Shown piece by piece: positions 8,593 through 17,332 of a stretch of 36,913 nt of DNA. Position numbers and translations under genes: made by a program. Under the pieces are notes generated by a model, which was given only the letters and a program-made list of their open reading frames with translations, searched no databases and had not been told where the DNA came from. Positions within the stretch are counted from its first letter, which is position 1. Each line of letters starts with the position of its first letter. Origin of the DNA: an uncultured Caryophanales bacterium (GTDB lineage Bacteria; Bacillota_I; Bacilli_A; RF39; UBA660); the NCBI GenBank assembly GCA_946615975.1, contig CAMOID010000007.1, forward strand, positions 1-36,913, written 5' to 3'.

Positions 8593-10551
8593 ATGTTTAA
8601 ATTAGTTTCAAATTATGAACCTGCAGGAGATCAAATAACTGCCATAGATGAATTAGTTAAAGGTATTGAAGAAGGTAAAAAGAATCAAGTATTATTAGGT
8701 GCTACAGGTACAGGTAAAACATTTACCATGGCTAATGTTATTGCTAAAGTCAATAAACCAACTTTAATACTTGCACATAATAAAACACTTGCTGGTCAAT
8801 TATATGCAGAAATGAAAGAATTATTTCCAGAGAATAGAGTAGAATACTTTGTATCATACTATGATTATTATCAACCAGAAGCATATGTTCCTCAAAGTGA
8901 TACTTATATAGAAAAAGATGCATCTATAAATGATGAAATAGATGAATTAAGACATGCTGCAACTGAATCGTTATTAACAAGAGATGATACTATTATAGTT
9001 TCATCAGTATCTTGTATATATGGTTTAGGTGATAAAGAAGATTATGAAAATGAAGCTTTAGTTTTATGTACTGGTGATGAAAAGAGTAAAGAATATATCC
9101 TAGGTAGATTAGTTGATATGGGATATGAAAGAAATGAATTAGATTTTCACCGAGGTACATTTAGATCTAAAGGGGACACTATTGATATAGTTCCATCATC
9201 TGAAAAGAAAAATGGTATAAGAGTAGAATTATTTGGTGATGAAATAGATAGAATAGTTGAATTTGATGTATTAACGGGAAGTATAATTCAACAAAAGAAA
9301 ACAGCTATGTTATTCCCAGCTACTCACTTTGTTACTAATAAAGATAAGATAGATGAATCTATTAGAAGAATAGAAGCTGAATTAGATGAAAGATTAAAAT
9401 ATTTTAAAGAACATAATAAGCATCTAGAAGAACAAAGATTAAGAGAAAGATGTACATATGATATAGAAATGTTAAAAGAAACAGGTTTCTGTCATGGTAT
9501 AGAAAACTATTCTAGACATTTAGCATTAAGAGAAGAAGGAGAAACTCCTTCAACACTTCTTGATTTCTTTCCAAAAGATTATTTATTAATAATAGATGAA
9601 TCACATGTAACTATTCCACAAGTAAGAGGAATGTACAATGGAGACCGTATGCGTAAAACTACATTAGTAGAATATGGTTTTAGATTACCAAGTGCATTAG
9701 ATAATAGACCACTTCAATTTAATGAATTTGAAGCTAAAATAAATCAAGTTATATATGTATCTGCAACTCCAGGTGACTATGAAATGGAACTTGTTAATAA
9801 TAAAGTTACAGAACAAATTATTAGACCAACTGGTTTATTAGATCCAAAGATTGAAGTAAGAAAAACTGAAGGTCAAATAGATGATTTAATTAATGAAATT
9901 AATATAAGAAAAGAAAAAAATGAAAGAGTATTAATTACAACATTAACAATACGTATGGCTGAAGAATTAACTTCTTATTTAAAGAATATAGGTATTAAAG
10001 TTGCATACTTACATTCTGAAGTTAAAACTTTAGAAAGAATGAAAATATTAAGAGAATTAAGATTAGGTAAATATGATGTATTAGTAGGTATTAATCTATT
10101 AAGAGAAGGTATAGATTTACCTGAAGTATCTTTAATATGTATCATGGATGCTGATAAACAAGGATTCTTAAGAAGTGATAGATCACTTATCCAAATAATT
10201 GGACGTGCAGCTAGAAATGCAAATGGAGAAGTAATCATGTATGCTGATACTATATCTGATAGTATGAAAACTGCAATAGAAGAAACTGAAAGAAGAAGAT
10301 CTATTCAAGATAAATATAATAAAGAACATGGTATTGTTCCTAAAACAATTATTAAAGAAATAAGAGATCTAATTTCTAATAAAGAAGAAGATGAAGCTAT
10401 TAAAGCTGAAAATAATAAACTATCTAAGAAAGATAAAGATAAATTATTAATAGACTTAGAAAGAGAAATGAAAGAAGCTGCAAAGAACTTAGATTTCGAA
10501 AGAGCAATGGAATTAAGAGATGTTATATTTGAATTAAAAAGTGAAGAGTAA
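8593..10551 (+). CDS. uvrB: UvrABC nucleotide-excision repair helicase subunit B
   Basis: Full length (652 aa). Walker A GATGTGKT is at 36-43. The DNA-wedging beta-hairpin region '[15 protein letters not shown]' lies near residue 95. 'LLIIDESHV' is the Walker B box, 'QIIGRAARN' helicase motif VI, and a UVR motif ('[22 protein letters not shown]') that binds UvrC closes the protein. UvrB verifies DNA damage after UvrA loading and recruits UvrC. Here it stands alone, with its own promoter and terminator; uvrA, usually next door in Bacillota, is absent from the window. The ribosome-binding site AAAGGAGGA is very strong. Confidence 0.98.
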   Translation: MFKLVSNYEPAGDQITAIDELVKGIEEGKKNQVLLGATGTGKTFTMANVIAKVNKPTLILAHNKTLAGQLYAEMKELFPENRVEYFVSYYDYYQPEAYVPQSDTYIEKDASINDEIDELRHAATESLLTRDDTIIVSSVSCIYGLGDKEDYENEALVLCTGDEKSKEYILGRLVDMGYERNELDFHRGTFRSKGDTIDIVPSSEKKNGIRVELFGDEIDRIVEFDVLTGSIIQQKKTAMLFPATHFVTNKDKIDESIRRIEAELDERLKYFKEHNKHLEEQRLRERCTYDIEMLKETGFCHGIENYSRHLALREEGETPSTLLDFFPKDYLLIIDESHVTIPQVRGMYNGDRMRKTTLVEYGFRLPSALDNRPLQFNEFEAKINQVIYVSATPGDYEMELVNNKVTEQIIRPTGLLDPKIEVRKTEGQIDDLINEINIRKEKNERVLITTLTIRMAEELTSYLKNIGIKVAYLHSEVKTLERMKILRELRLGKYDVLVGINLLREGIDLPEVSLICIMDADKQGFLRSDRSLIQIIGRAARNANGEVIMYADTISDSMKTAIEETERRRSIQDKYNKEHGIVPKTIIKEIRDLISNKEEDEAIKAENNKLSKKDKDKLLIDLEREMKEAAKNLDFERAMELRDVIFELKSEE

Positions 10552-10564
10552 AATCTTCACTTTT
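10536..10564 (+). terminator. Intrinsic terminator of uvrB
   Basis: AAAAGTGAAGA (10537-10547) pairs with TCTTCACTTTT (10554-10564). The stop codon is in the loop and the T-run is short. Confidence 0.75.
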
Positions 10565-10608
10565 CATATATAATATGATATTATTTTAATAGAAAATAGG
10601 TGGTTAAT

Positions 10609-11412
10609 GTGGATATTAGAGATAAGAAGATTATTTACCATATTGGTAATGTTATTTTATTGTTAATTAAATATTTCTGCTTAATATTATTTATATTAAC
10701 AGCAGGAAAAACTTTAGGATTAACTGTATTTAGTTTAGTAAAAGGTGATACTATGCCAAATACTTTAATTGCCACTATGATAAATCATATAACAGGAAAT
10801 GATATTCAAGAAGTATTAGAATCAATTATTAGATTTGGTAAGTTAGATACTATTGTATCTGCTGCTGGAATTGGATTTGCTGATTCTATAACATATATTT
10901 TATTATTCTTTGTATTAGGTGGTTATTCTAAATTATATAAATCATTAATACTAGATAATATTTATACAAAAGAAAATTTAGAAATATTAAAAGAATCTGT
11001 ACCTTTAACAATGATATTATTATTTACTCAACCAATAATAATTACTATTATTAGAGATTTAATAAAAATAAATAATAACTTTGGAGGTTATAATTTTATA
11101 GGTATTCCATTTGTTATTATTTCAGTATTATTATACTTAGTTGTAGATAAAGGTTTATTACTTGAAAAGAAAATTAAATTATATGAAAGAAAACTTGCAA
11201 AAGCTGAAGAAGAAAAACAAGAAGCTGAAATAATTGCACTTGAAAAAAAGGTAAGAGAACATCATGATAAAAAAGTAAAAAAAGTAGTTGAAAAGAAAAC
11301 AGTTACTAAAAAGGAAGAACCAAAGAAAGAAGAACCTAAAAAAACTGTTAAAAAGTCTACAACAACTAAGAAAAAAGTTGCAAAAACAACAACTAAAAAA
11401 TCTAGTAAATAA
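10609..11412 (+). CDS. Membrane protein with a lysine-rich C-terminal tail
   Basis: Four hydrophobic segments are visible, near residues 12-38, 85-105, 125-145 and 158-180. A charged helical region follows, then about 65 residues made almost only of Lys, Thr, Glu, Val and Pro with repeated 'KKEEP' and 'TTKK' patterns. The membrane part recalls DUF2975-type proteins but I cannot confirm it. The cytoplasmic tail resembles histone H1-like tails and could bind nucleic acid or acidic polymers; that is inference. The start is probably the GTG at 10609, five bases after AGGTGG, not the GTG at 10600, which lies within that site. An extended -10 (TGA-TATTAT, 10576-10584) precedes it. Confidence 0.7.
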   Translation: MDIRDKKIIYHIGNVILLLIKYFCLILFILTAGKTLGLTVFSLVKGDTMPNTLIATMINHITGNDIQEVLESIIRFGKLDTIVSAAGIGFADSITYILLFFVLGGYSKLYKSLILDNIYTKENLEILKESVPLTMILLFTQPIIITIIRDLIKINNNFGGYNFIGIPFVIISVLLYLVVDKGLLLEKKIKLYERKLAKAEEEKQEAEIIALEKKVREHHDKKVKKVVEKKTVTKKEEPKKEEPKKTVKKSTTTKKKVAKTTTKKSSK

Positions 11413-11425
11413 GCTAGATTTTTTT
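11395..11425 (+). terminator. Intrinsic terminator
   Basis: AAAAAATCTAG pairs with CTAGATTTTTT. The stop codon of the Lys-tail gene lies in the loop. Confidence 0.85.
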
Positions 11426-11569
11426 ATTATGTAAAGCGAACATTTCTTAAAATAACATAAATTCGTTAGTTAAAAAAATAAGTTAATTTTTTGCTGTAAA
11501 GAGTATGTTTTTGATAGCATAATTATCCTCTTTTTATTATATAATTAAAATAGAAAAGGAGAGGTAAAA

Positions 11570-11890
11570 ATGAATGTATATCAATTGAAGATTGACGACC
11601 TAGATATGGTTCTAGACCCAGTGTTCAAAACAGAAGAAAGTGCGATGATAGCTAGCAAAAAATACTACAATCGTAAAATATCTATTATTGAAAAAACATT
11701 AGATAGTTTATCAGATTGTGTATATCGTGTAGCAGAGGTAAGTGAAGACGGCATTTCACTTAGAGATTCTGTATTTGCTACTATGGAAGGTGCAAAGAAT
11801 TATAGTTTAGAAAATCATTTAGGCAACTCAAAAATTTATAAAGAAGACATAATCAACGGCAACCATGATTATGAATTAATTGAAGTTTAA
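11570..11890 (+). CDS. Small acidic soluble protein of unknown function, 106 aa
   Basis: I do not recognise the family. The protein has no signal peptide or membrane helix, and contains 'GNSKIYKEDIINGNHDYELIEV' at its C-terminus. AAAGGAGAGG is a strong ribosome-binding site. TATAAT at 11540-11545 is a possible -10, but unlike most promoters here it lacks the TG extension. Codon use differs from its neighbours: GAC, GGC, AAC, CTA and CGT codons appear where the rest of the window uses GAT, GGT, AAT, TTA and AGA. Such codons can mark high expression or recent acquisition. The 157-base upstream gap holds only the preceding terminator and AT-rich sequence. A 14-bp-stem terminator follows. Confidence 0.75.
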   Translation: MNVYQLKIDDLDMVLDPVFKTEESAMIASKKYYNRKISIIEKTLDSLSDCVYRVAEVSEDGISLRDSVFATMEGAKNYSLENHLGNSKIYKEDIINGNHDYELIEV

Positions 11891-11897
11891 GAACGTG

Positions 11898-11930
11898 AAA
11901 AAGATATAGAAAACTATTCTATATCTTTTT
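11898..11930 (+). terminator. Intrinsic terminator with 14-bp stem
   Basis: AAAAAGATATAGAA (11898-11911) pairs perfectly with TTCTATATCTTTTT (11917-11930). Confidence 0.92.
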
Positions 11931-11936
11931 ATTTTA

Positions 11937-11945
11937 TGTTATAAT
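11937..11945 (+). promoter_or_regulatory. Extended -10 promoter of the pyrophosphatase gene
   Basis: TGT-TATAAT lies seven bases after the preceding terminator and 25 bases before the ATG. Confidence 0.65.
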
Positions 11946-11969
11946 CGTATACGTTAAGGAGGGGATAAC

Positions 11970-13592
11970 ATGGATAAGATCTATATATTCGGACATAAAA
12001 ATCCTGATACAGATTCGGTTTGTAGTTCTATTACATATGCTAATTTAAAAAATAAATTAGGATTTAATGCTGAACCAAGATTGCTAAGTCCATTAAATCC
12101 AGAAACAAAATTTGTATTAAACAAATTTAATTTAGAAGAACCAAAATATTTAAATGATGTTAAGGTAAAAATAAAAGATGTTAAATTTCATAAGAATTAT
12201 TTAATTAATGAAAATAGACCTATTATAGAAGCATTCAATATGATGAATAAAAATAGTATAACAGGTATTCCATTAGTAGATGATGAGAAGAAATTAACAG
12301 GTTATGTTTCATTAAAAGAAGTTGCAAATGAAATGATATTTAATGAATCAATTAAAATAAGTACATCATTCGATGACTTAGTTAATATATTAGAATCAAA
12401 AGACTATATAAAATGTGATGAACATATAGAAGGTTATGCACATGCTGCAACATTTGATGATGCATCATTTATAAGAGATATTCCTTTAGATAATGAATCT
12501 ATTCTTATAGTTGGAGATAGAGCTTCTATCATCAATTATGCTTTAACTAGTAAAGTTAAATTAATAATAGTTGTTAAGGATAAAAAATTAAATAAAGAGC
12601 AAAAGAAACAAGCCAAGGCAAATAATATAAATGTAATATGTACTCCTAAATCTTCATTTAAGATTGCTAGAGTATTATGTTTAGCTAATCCAATTAAATC
12701 TATTAAAAGAGGTGGATCAGTTATTACATTTAATAAAGATGACTATTTAACTGATTTTGTTGAAGCAACATCTAAATTAAAACATACAAACTATCCAATT
12801 GTTGATAGCAATAATGTTTGCTTAGGTATGTTAAGAACAATTGATGCTCATGAAATAAATAGAAAGAAAGTAATCTTAGTAGACCATAATATGGTTGGAC
12901 AATCAGTTGATGGTTTATATGAATCTGATATATTAGAAATTATTGATCATCATAATATAGGTGATATTAATACTTCTAATCCAATTAACTTTAGAAATAT
13001 GGCAGTTGGATCAAGTTGTACAATAGTATTCTTCTTATATAGAGAAAACAGTGTTAAGATTACTAAAGATATTGCTGGCTTATTATTAAGTGGTATCTTA
13101 TCTGATACTCTTATGTTAAAGAGTCCAACAACTACTGAAACAGATAAAATGGTTGCTAAAGAATTAGCTCATATAGCTAAATTAAATATTAATACATATG
13201 GATTAGAATTATTAGAGAGTGGAGTATCTATTGAAGGTATGACACCATCAGATATAATTTTTAAAGATTTTAAAATTTATAATGTTAATGAAAGAAGTAT
13301 GGTAGTAGGTCAAGTATTTACTACTGATTATAAAGAATTTGCAAGAATAGAAGATGAACTAGTAGAAGAATTAGATAGAGTTCAAGCTAATCATGACTAT
13401 GATGCATGTGTATTATTTGTTACTAATTTCTTAACAAATAATTCTAATGTTTTATATGCACACAAGTGTGAGGATTTAGTTGCTACAGCATTTAATATAA
13501 GACATATAGAAGAAGGGTTCTTACTTAAAGATGTAGTAAGTAGAAAGAAACAAATCGTACCTAATTTAATGGATGTATTAGAAAGTAGATAA
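11970..13592 (+). CDS. ppaC: Manganese-dependent family II inorganic pyrophosphatase with CBS and DRTGG domains
   Basis: The 540-aa enzyme begins with the metal-binding 'HKNPDTDS' (residues 9-16). The DHH phosphoesterase core is interrupted by a regulatory insert: one CBS domain near 70-125 ('ITGIPLVDDEKKLTGYVS'), a DRTGG-like domain near 165-225 and a second CBS near 250-300. The core resumes with 'ILVDHNMVGQSVDG' and 'IIDHHNIG', and the DHHA2 domain completes it. This is the long CBS-PPase form, in which adenine nucleotides or diadenosine polyphosphates tune hydrolysis of pyrophosphate to phosphate in the cytoplasm. The 540-residue length is typical of that form; simple PpaC has about 310. 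The ribosome-binding site AAGGAGGGG is strong. Confidence 0.95.
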   Translation: MDKIYIFGHKNPDTDSVCSSITYANLKNKLGFNAEPRLLSPLNPETKFVLNKFNLEEPKYLNDVKVKIKDVKFHKNYLINENRPIIEAFNMMNKNSITGIPLVDDEKKLTGYVSLKEVANEMIFNESIKISTSFDDLVNILESKDYIKCDEHIEGYAHAATFDDASFIRDIPLDNESILIVGDRASIINYALTSKVKLIIVVKDKKLNKEQKKQAKANNINVICTPKSSFKIARVLCLANPIKSIKRGGSVITFNKDDYLTDFVEATSKLKHTNYPIVDSNNVCLGMLRTIDAHEINRKKVILVDHNMVGQSVDGLYESDILEIIDHHNIGDINTSNPINFRNMAVGSSCTIVFFLYRENSVKITKDIAGLLLSGILSDTLMLKSPTTTETDKMVAKELAHIAKLNINTYGLELLESGVSIEGMTPSDIIFKDFKIYNVNERSMVVGQVFTTDYKEFARIEDELVEELDRVQANHDYDACVLFVTNFLTNNSNVLYAHKCEDLVATAFNIRHIEEGFLLKDVVSRKKQIVPNLMDVLESR

Positions 13593-13593
13593 T

Positions 13594-13683
13594 ATGAAAT
13601 ATAAAAATGATATTATAGTATTTATACTTGCTATTATAGTATTAATAGGTAGTGTTATTATGTTAGTAAAAGAATGCATTTAA
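13594..13683 (+). CDS. Possible 29-codon single-helix membrane peptide
   Basis: An ATG lies two bases after the pyrophosphatase stop and opens a 29-residue frame. Its residues 7-25 are almost purely hydrophobic (Ile, Val, Leu, Phe, Ala, Gly), between 'MKYKND' and 'VKECI'. This is the shape of small bacterial membrane peptides. The terminator overlaps its last codons, as it does for several known genes here, and the spacing fits an operon with the pyrophosphatase. The ribosome-binding site is weak (AGAAAG). It could be a chance frame; coding is moderately likely. Confidence 0.45.
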   Translation: MKYKNDIIVFILAIIVLIGSVIMLVKECI

Positions 13684-13696
13684 GCATTCTTTTTTC
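13668..13696 (+). terminator. Intrinsic terminator
   Basis: AAAAGAATGC (13668-13677) pairs with GCATTCTTTTT (13684-13694), leaving TTAA-containing loop bases that hold the stop codon of the 29-codon frame. Confidence 0.88.
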
Positions 13697-13708
13697 TTTG
13701 TTATTGAT

Positions 13709-13737
13709 TTGCCAAAATAAGAAAAATTTGCTATAAT
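13709..13737 (+). promoter_or_regulatory. Strong promoter of the OLE-type RNA
   Basis: TTGCCA (13709-13714), a 17-base spacer, then TGC-TATAAT with the -10 at 13732-13737. This is among the closest to consensus in the window and puts the RNA start near 13744. Confidence 0.85.
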
Positions 13738-13743
13738 GCTTAT

Positions 13744-14260
13744 ATGTGTGGTGCATTATGCTAGTCATTATACTATTTGAAGGTGGGGCTAAAAATCCAC
13801 CAGAATGTCGAATGACACTTTGCTATTTTGCTTCTTCTGCCCAAGTTGGGGTGAGATAGTAATTTAAGACATAAGGATAACTACAATGGCATGTAGCTGA
13901 TAATTCCTTATATCGCGTCACTCAGCAATGAGAATAATATAATACGTACATGATGTGAGTGTTGATCTGGGATTAGCTGTAAACAGTTATGAAATGATTA
14001 ATGCAAAAGCATATAAGAATAGTCACTTATGTTAGGGAAAACCTCTAGCGTGTATATACTATAGGTATTGAGGTGCGGACTAAGTGGTAATCGAGACGTT
14101 AAGTAGTGATGCTTAACAACTTCCATTAAAACGAAAGTGCTTTAGAGTAATCAAGAGTTGGAAGTTGAGAAACTCTTCTCGACCTAAGCCGTAAATTTGA
14201 TTTATAGTATACCATACAAATAGACTTTAATTTGGGGAAGAACCGAGTTGAAGTTTTTTT
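13744..14260 (+). ncRNA. ole: Large structured RNA, probably OLE RNA (ornate large extremophilic RNA)
   Basis: About 515 nt lie between a near-consensus promoter and a terminator, with no credible reading frame and more G and C than its surroundings. Hairpins are plain: GGTGG/CCACC (13782/13797), TGTC-GAAT-GACA (13806-13817), AGG-GAAAA-CCT near 14035, GTTAAG/CTTAAC (14098/14112) and GTTGAG/CTCGAC near 14165. TATACTATA (14055-14063) can pair with TATAGTATA (14203-14211) over a long range. OLE RNAs are about 600 nt, bind the membrane protein OapA and are usually encoded just upstream of it. The next gene here fits OapA, and that adjacency is the main ground for the name. I did not match the sequence to the OLE consensus base by base. 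ROOL-type RNA is the alternative. Confidence 0.72.
14224..14260 (+). terminator. Terminator at the 3' end of the OLE-type RNA
   Basis: ACTTTAATTT (14224-14233) pairs along its full length, with G-T wobbles, with GAGTTGAAGT (14245-14254). GG/CC extends the stem on the loop side, and seven T follow. Confidence 0.8.
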
Positions 14261-14283
14261 ATGCGATAATTTAATATAATATA

Positions 14284-14292
14284 TGTTATAAT
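14284..14292 (+). promoter_or_regulatory. Possible extended -10 for the oapA-like operon
   Basis: TGT-TATAAT 18 bases before the start codon would transcribe oapA separately from the RNA. The -35 region is weak. Confidence 0.5.
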
Positions 14293-14309
14293 AATAATAC
14301 GGTGATAAA

Positions 14310-14837
14310 ATGAAAAGACATGATAATTGGATACTAATTGTATTTATTTTAACATTTATACTTTCTATAATTTTTAGTGCTATATCAAATGTAATGGCAG
14401 CAACTTTTAATGAAATTGTATTAACAATACTATTAATAGCTACTATAGCGTTTGGTATATTATTTGATGTAATTGGTACAGCAGTAATATCTGCAAATGA
14501 AGCATCATTTCATGCTTTAAATAGTAGAAGAATTAAAGGTGCTAAACAAGGTTTATTTTTAATTAAAAATAGTTCTAGAATATCTTCTGTATGTAATGAT
14601 ATAGTAGGTGATGTATGTGGAATTATATCTGGTGCTTTAGGTGCTATGATTGCTATATCTTTAAGTACTAGATTTGGTATTAATAATACTATTATAAGTA
14701 TTATAGTTTCAGCTTTTATTTCATCTATGACTGTAGGTGGAAAAGCTATATTTAAGAAAGTAGCATTAACAAGTGCTGATAGTATTACATTAACTGTATC
14801 AAAAGTATTAAGTAAATTTAGAATAGGTGGTAAATAG
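14310..14837 (+). CDS. oapA: OapA-like integral membrane protein (OLE RNA partner)
   Basis: The 175-aa protein has about four hydrophobic segments (near 8-30, 36-60, 100-118 and 124-144). Between the second and third lies a polar basic loop: 'FHALNSRRIKGAKQGLFLIK', then 'NDIVGDVCGIISG'. From memory, this layout and the 'D-V-I-G-T-A-V' helix end followed by a charged 'FHA...KGAK' loop fit OapA and related DUF21/CNNM-like membrane proteins of Clostridia and Bacilli. OapA dimers bind OLE RNA and bring it to the membrane; the complex is linked to Mg2+, cold, alcohol and energy stress. It sits 49 bases after the RNA's terminator. The SDR gene starts on the base after its stop, so they form an operon. 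Confidence 0.72.
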   Translation: MKRHDNWILIVFILTFILSIIFSAISNVMAATFNEIVLTILLIATIAFGILFDVIGTAVISANEASFHALNSRRIKGAKQGLFLIKNSSRISSVCNDIVGDVCGIISGALGAMIAISLSTRFGINNTIISIIVSAFISSMTVGGKAIFKKVALTSADSITLTVSKVLSKFRIGGK

Positions 14838-15605
14838 ATGAAAGCTTTAATAACTGGTGCATCTTCTGGAATAGGCTATGAAATGGCTAAATATTTAGCA
14901 TCTCAAAATATAGATTTAATATTAGTTGCTAGAAGAAAAAGTAGATTAGATAAAATGAAAAAGGAATTTAAAAATGTTAATGTTAAAGTTATTCCTTTAG
15001 ATATAAGTTTATATGATAATTTAGAATTACTATATAATTCTGTTAAAGATGAAAATATAGATATTCTTATTAATAATGCTGGATTTGGTTTATTTGGTGA
15101 TTTTTTTGAAACAGATCTTGAAACTGAATTTAATATGATTGATTTAAATATTAAAGCAGTTCATTATTTAACAAAGAAATTTTTAATAGATTTTAAAGAA
15201 AAAGATTCAGGTTATATTTTAAATGTAGCATCTTCAGCTGGATTTACTGCAGGGCCTAGATTATCAACTTATTATGCAACAAAGAATTATGTATTAAAGT
15301 TAACTGAAGCTATATATGAAGAATTAAGAAGAGCTCACTCTAATGTACATGTAAGTGCATTATGTCCTGGACCTGTAGAAACTGAATTTAATTCAGTAGC
15401 TCATGGTCAATTCTCATCTAAGGGTGTAAGTGCAGAATATGTAGCTAAGTATGCTATCGATAAAATGTTTAAAAATAAATTAATAATAGTACCTACATTT
15501 TCTATAAAAGCAGGTATCTTTTTCCAAAGATTTTTACCAATTAAATTAGTTATGAAATTTATATATAATTATCAAAGTGGAAAAATAAATAAAAAAGATG
15601 TATAA
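14838..15605 (+). CDS. Short-chain dehydrogenase/reductase (SDR)
   Basis: The 255-aa protein carries the classical SDR signature: NAD(P)-binding TGASSGIG (residues 6-13), NNAG (79-82), catalytic Ser at 132/133 and the Y145-x-x-x-K149 pair. The arginines in 'VARRKSRLDKM' after the second strand favour NADP(H). It is closest to the DltE/YqjQ-like group of general oxidoreductases, and the substrate is unknown. It starts directly after the oapA stop, with its ribosome-binding site AGGTGG inside the oapA end, so expression is coupled. A hydrophobic stretch near the C-terminus ('IKAGIFFQRFLPIKLVMKFI') may touch the membrane. Confidence 0.9.
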   Translation: MKALITGASSGIGYEMAKYLASQNIDLILVARRKSRLDKMKKEFKNVNVKVIPLDISLYDNLELLYNSVKDENIDILINNAGFGLFGDFFETDLETEFNMIDLNIKAVHYLTKKFLIDFKEKDSGYILNVASSAGFTAGPRLSTYYATKNYVLKLTEAIYEELRRAHSNVHVSALCPGPVETEFNSVAHGQFSSKGVSAEYVAKYAIDKMFKNKLIIVPTFSIKAGIFFQRFLPIKLVMKFIYNYQSGKINKKDV

Positions 15606-15631
15606 TAGCAATCACTTAAGAGGGGATTACT

Positions 15632-16447
15632 ATGGAAAAGAAAGATTTAGTTAGAAAATTTGTTAATAAATATATTAATAATTCAAGTGAATGTGTTCAT
15701 GAATCTATTACAAAATATGTTGGTGTAGATAAAGAAAAGATACATCAAGAAAGAAAAGAAATAATAGATTTTTTTAAAGCTAATTTCTTTATTTCAGGAT
15801 TAACTATTTCATATGATTTATTAAGATATGATGCTGATAATAATGAATGGATTAGATTAAATAATAAAAATGATTTAGAATTATTTGAACAATTAATAGC
15901 AATAGGGTATGAAGCAGGTATCTTTCATGAAAGTTATGTATTAAGATTCTTTGAAATGAAAAAATTAACTAGACAAGAATTAAAGTATAGTATTCCTGAA
16001 GAATTTGAATATATAGATGAAGAATATTATGATGGATTAAATGAAGGTATTATCAAAAAGAATAATTTATACCTTGATCCTTCTTACTATGAAAATGATG
16101 AAAGAACACATAATACTAGAGAATTATTAAAGTATTGGTTTACTACTAATAATGTTCCAAATGCATTTGAATTATGTGAAGGATTCCAATACTTATTAGA
16201 GAATAAATTAGACTTATTATTAAATGTTGCTACTTATTTATATATAAGTGGAAGTGGACCAATTTTATTATTATTTGAATTAAATAAAAATACAAATATG
16301 GGTTTAATTCCAAATATAGAATATACAATAAAGTCACTTAATAAAGAAGATAAAAATAAGTTTGATAGAGAAAAAGAAATATTCTTAAATGTATTAGAAA
16401 GTGAATACAAAACAAATATTATACAAAAGAAAAAAGGACTTAAATAA
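15632..16447 (+). CDS. Protein of unknown function, 271 aa
   Basis: I recognise no family. The protein is soluble, acidic, rich in Tyr, Phe, Asn and Glu, and probably all-helical. A patch at about 205-225 ('LLLNVATYLYISGSGPILLL') is hydrophobic but interrupted by Gly and Ser, so it is more likely a buried helix than a membrane span. The N-terminus ('KKDLVRKFVNKYIN') looks like a short helical head. It follows the SDR gene by 26 bases with no terminator between, so it probably belongs to the oapA operon. AGAGGGGA is a good ribosome-binding site. A bidirectional terminator ends the unit. Confidence 0.72.
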   Translation: MEKKDLVRKFVNKYINNSSECVHESITKYVGVDKEKIHQERKEIIDFFKANFFISGLTISYDLLRYDADNNEWIRLNNKNDLELFEQLIAIGYEAGIFHESYVLRFFEMKKLTRQELKYSIPEEFEYIDEEYYDGLNEGIIKKNNLYLDPSYYENDERTHNTRELLKYWFTTNNVPNAFELCEGFQYLLENKLDLLLNVATYLYISGSGPILLLFELNKNTNMGLIPNIEYTIKSLNKEDKNKFDREKEIFLNVLESEYKTNIIQKKKGLK

Positions 16448-16456
16448 GTCCTTTTT
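16431..16456. terminator. Bidirectional terminator overlapping the stop codon
   Basis: AAAAAGGACTT (16431-16441) pairs with AAGTCCTTTTT (16446-16456). The stop codon falls in the loop and right arm. Confidence 0.9.
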
Positions 16457-16457
16457 A

Positions 16458-17270
16458 TTATTCATCTTTTTTAGTTAATGATTTTACTTTATCAACTGCT
16501 TTAGATACATTGCTTTGACCAAATGCATTTAATACTTCAATTGGTATTGCAAATATAATTGTATTTGATTGATCAGAACTAATATCATTTAATGTAGATA
16601 AAGTTCTTAAATGTAATGAACCAGGAGCACTTGATAATAATTCAGCAGCTTTAGCTAAGTTTTCTGCAGATTCAACTTCACCTTTAGATTTAGTAATAAC
16701 TGCAGCTTTTTCTCTTTCAGCTTCAGCAGCTTTAGCGATAACTCTTTGCATTTCCATTGGTAATTTAATATCTTTTAATTCAACATTTTCAACTTTGATT
16801 CCCCAAGGGTCAGTTGCTTTATCAATGATATCACAGATTTCATTAGATATTTTATCTCTTTCAGATAATAGTTCATCTAATGATACAGCACCAACAGCAT
16901 TACGCATTGTTGTTTGAGCTAATTGAGCTACAGCATATTGATATCTTTCAACTGCTATAACTGCTTTTGATGCATCAAATACTTTGTAGTATAAAACTGC
17001 ATTGATTTTAATTGTAACATTATCTTTTGTAATAGCGTCTTGTTCTGGAACATCTACTGCCTTAGTACGAATATCAATCTTTTGGAATGATTGAATAATA
17101 GGTAATACAATATTCCAACCTGGATTTAATACTTTTTTAAATTTACCAAATTCAAATAGTATACCTCTTTCATATTCATTTACTTGTTTTATTGAACATA
17201 AAAGTATTAAAAAAATAACAAATAAAATTGGTCCAATAAGTGTAGTTAAAATTCCTAATAAAATTTCCAT
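16458..17270 (-). CDS. Slipin/stomatin-like SPFH membrane protein
   Basis: The 270-aa protein starts with a membrane helix (about 5-27), followed directly by the stomatin signature 'VNEYERGILFEFGKF'. The SPFH domain runs to about residue 185, with 'GWNIVLPIIQSFQKIDIRT', 'QTTMRNAVG' and 'WGIKVENVELKDIKLP'. A helical Ala/Glu-rich region ('AKAAEAEREKAA') follows. It belongs to the bacterial slipin/QmcA (YbbK-like) group that oligomerises into membrane scaffolds. These are often paired with an NfeD protein or a membrane protease, but no NfeD is nearby. The AAAGGA ribosome-binding site precedes the ATG. Confidence 0.93.
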   Translation of the reverse strand: MEILLGILTTLIGPILFVIFLILLCSIKQVNEYERGILFEFGKFKKVLNPGWNIVLPIIQSFQKIDIRTKAVDVPEQDAITKDNVTIKINAVLYYKVFDASKAVIAVERYQYAVAQLAQTTMRNAVGAVSLDELLSERDKISNEICDIIDKATDPWGIKVENVELKDIKLPMEMQRVIAKAAEAEREKAAVITKSKGEVESAENLAKAAELLSSAPGSLHLRTLSTLNDISSDQSNTIIFAIPIEVLNAFGQSNVSKAVDKVKSLTKKDE

Positions 17271-17332
17271 ATATCTCTTTTCCTTTCTTATTAATTATTA
17301 TAATTTTATATAGTTTAAAAGTAAAGCAACTA

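Noticed and set aside
8327-10238. Minus-strand frames at 8327-8518 and 9975-10238
   Set aside because: They are antisense to the methyltransferase-like gene and uvrB, with no start signals.
13744-14260. Group I or group II intron
   Set aside because: No domain V hairpin, no P/Q/R/S core elements and no interrupted host gene; the unit has its own promoter and terminator.
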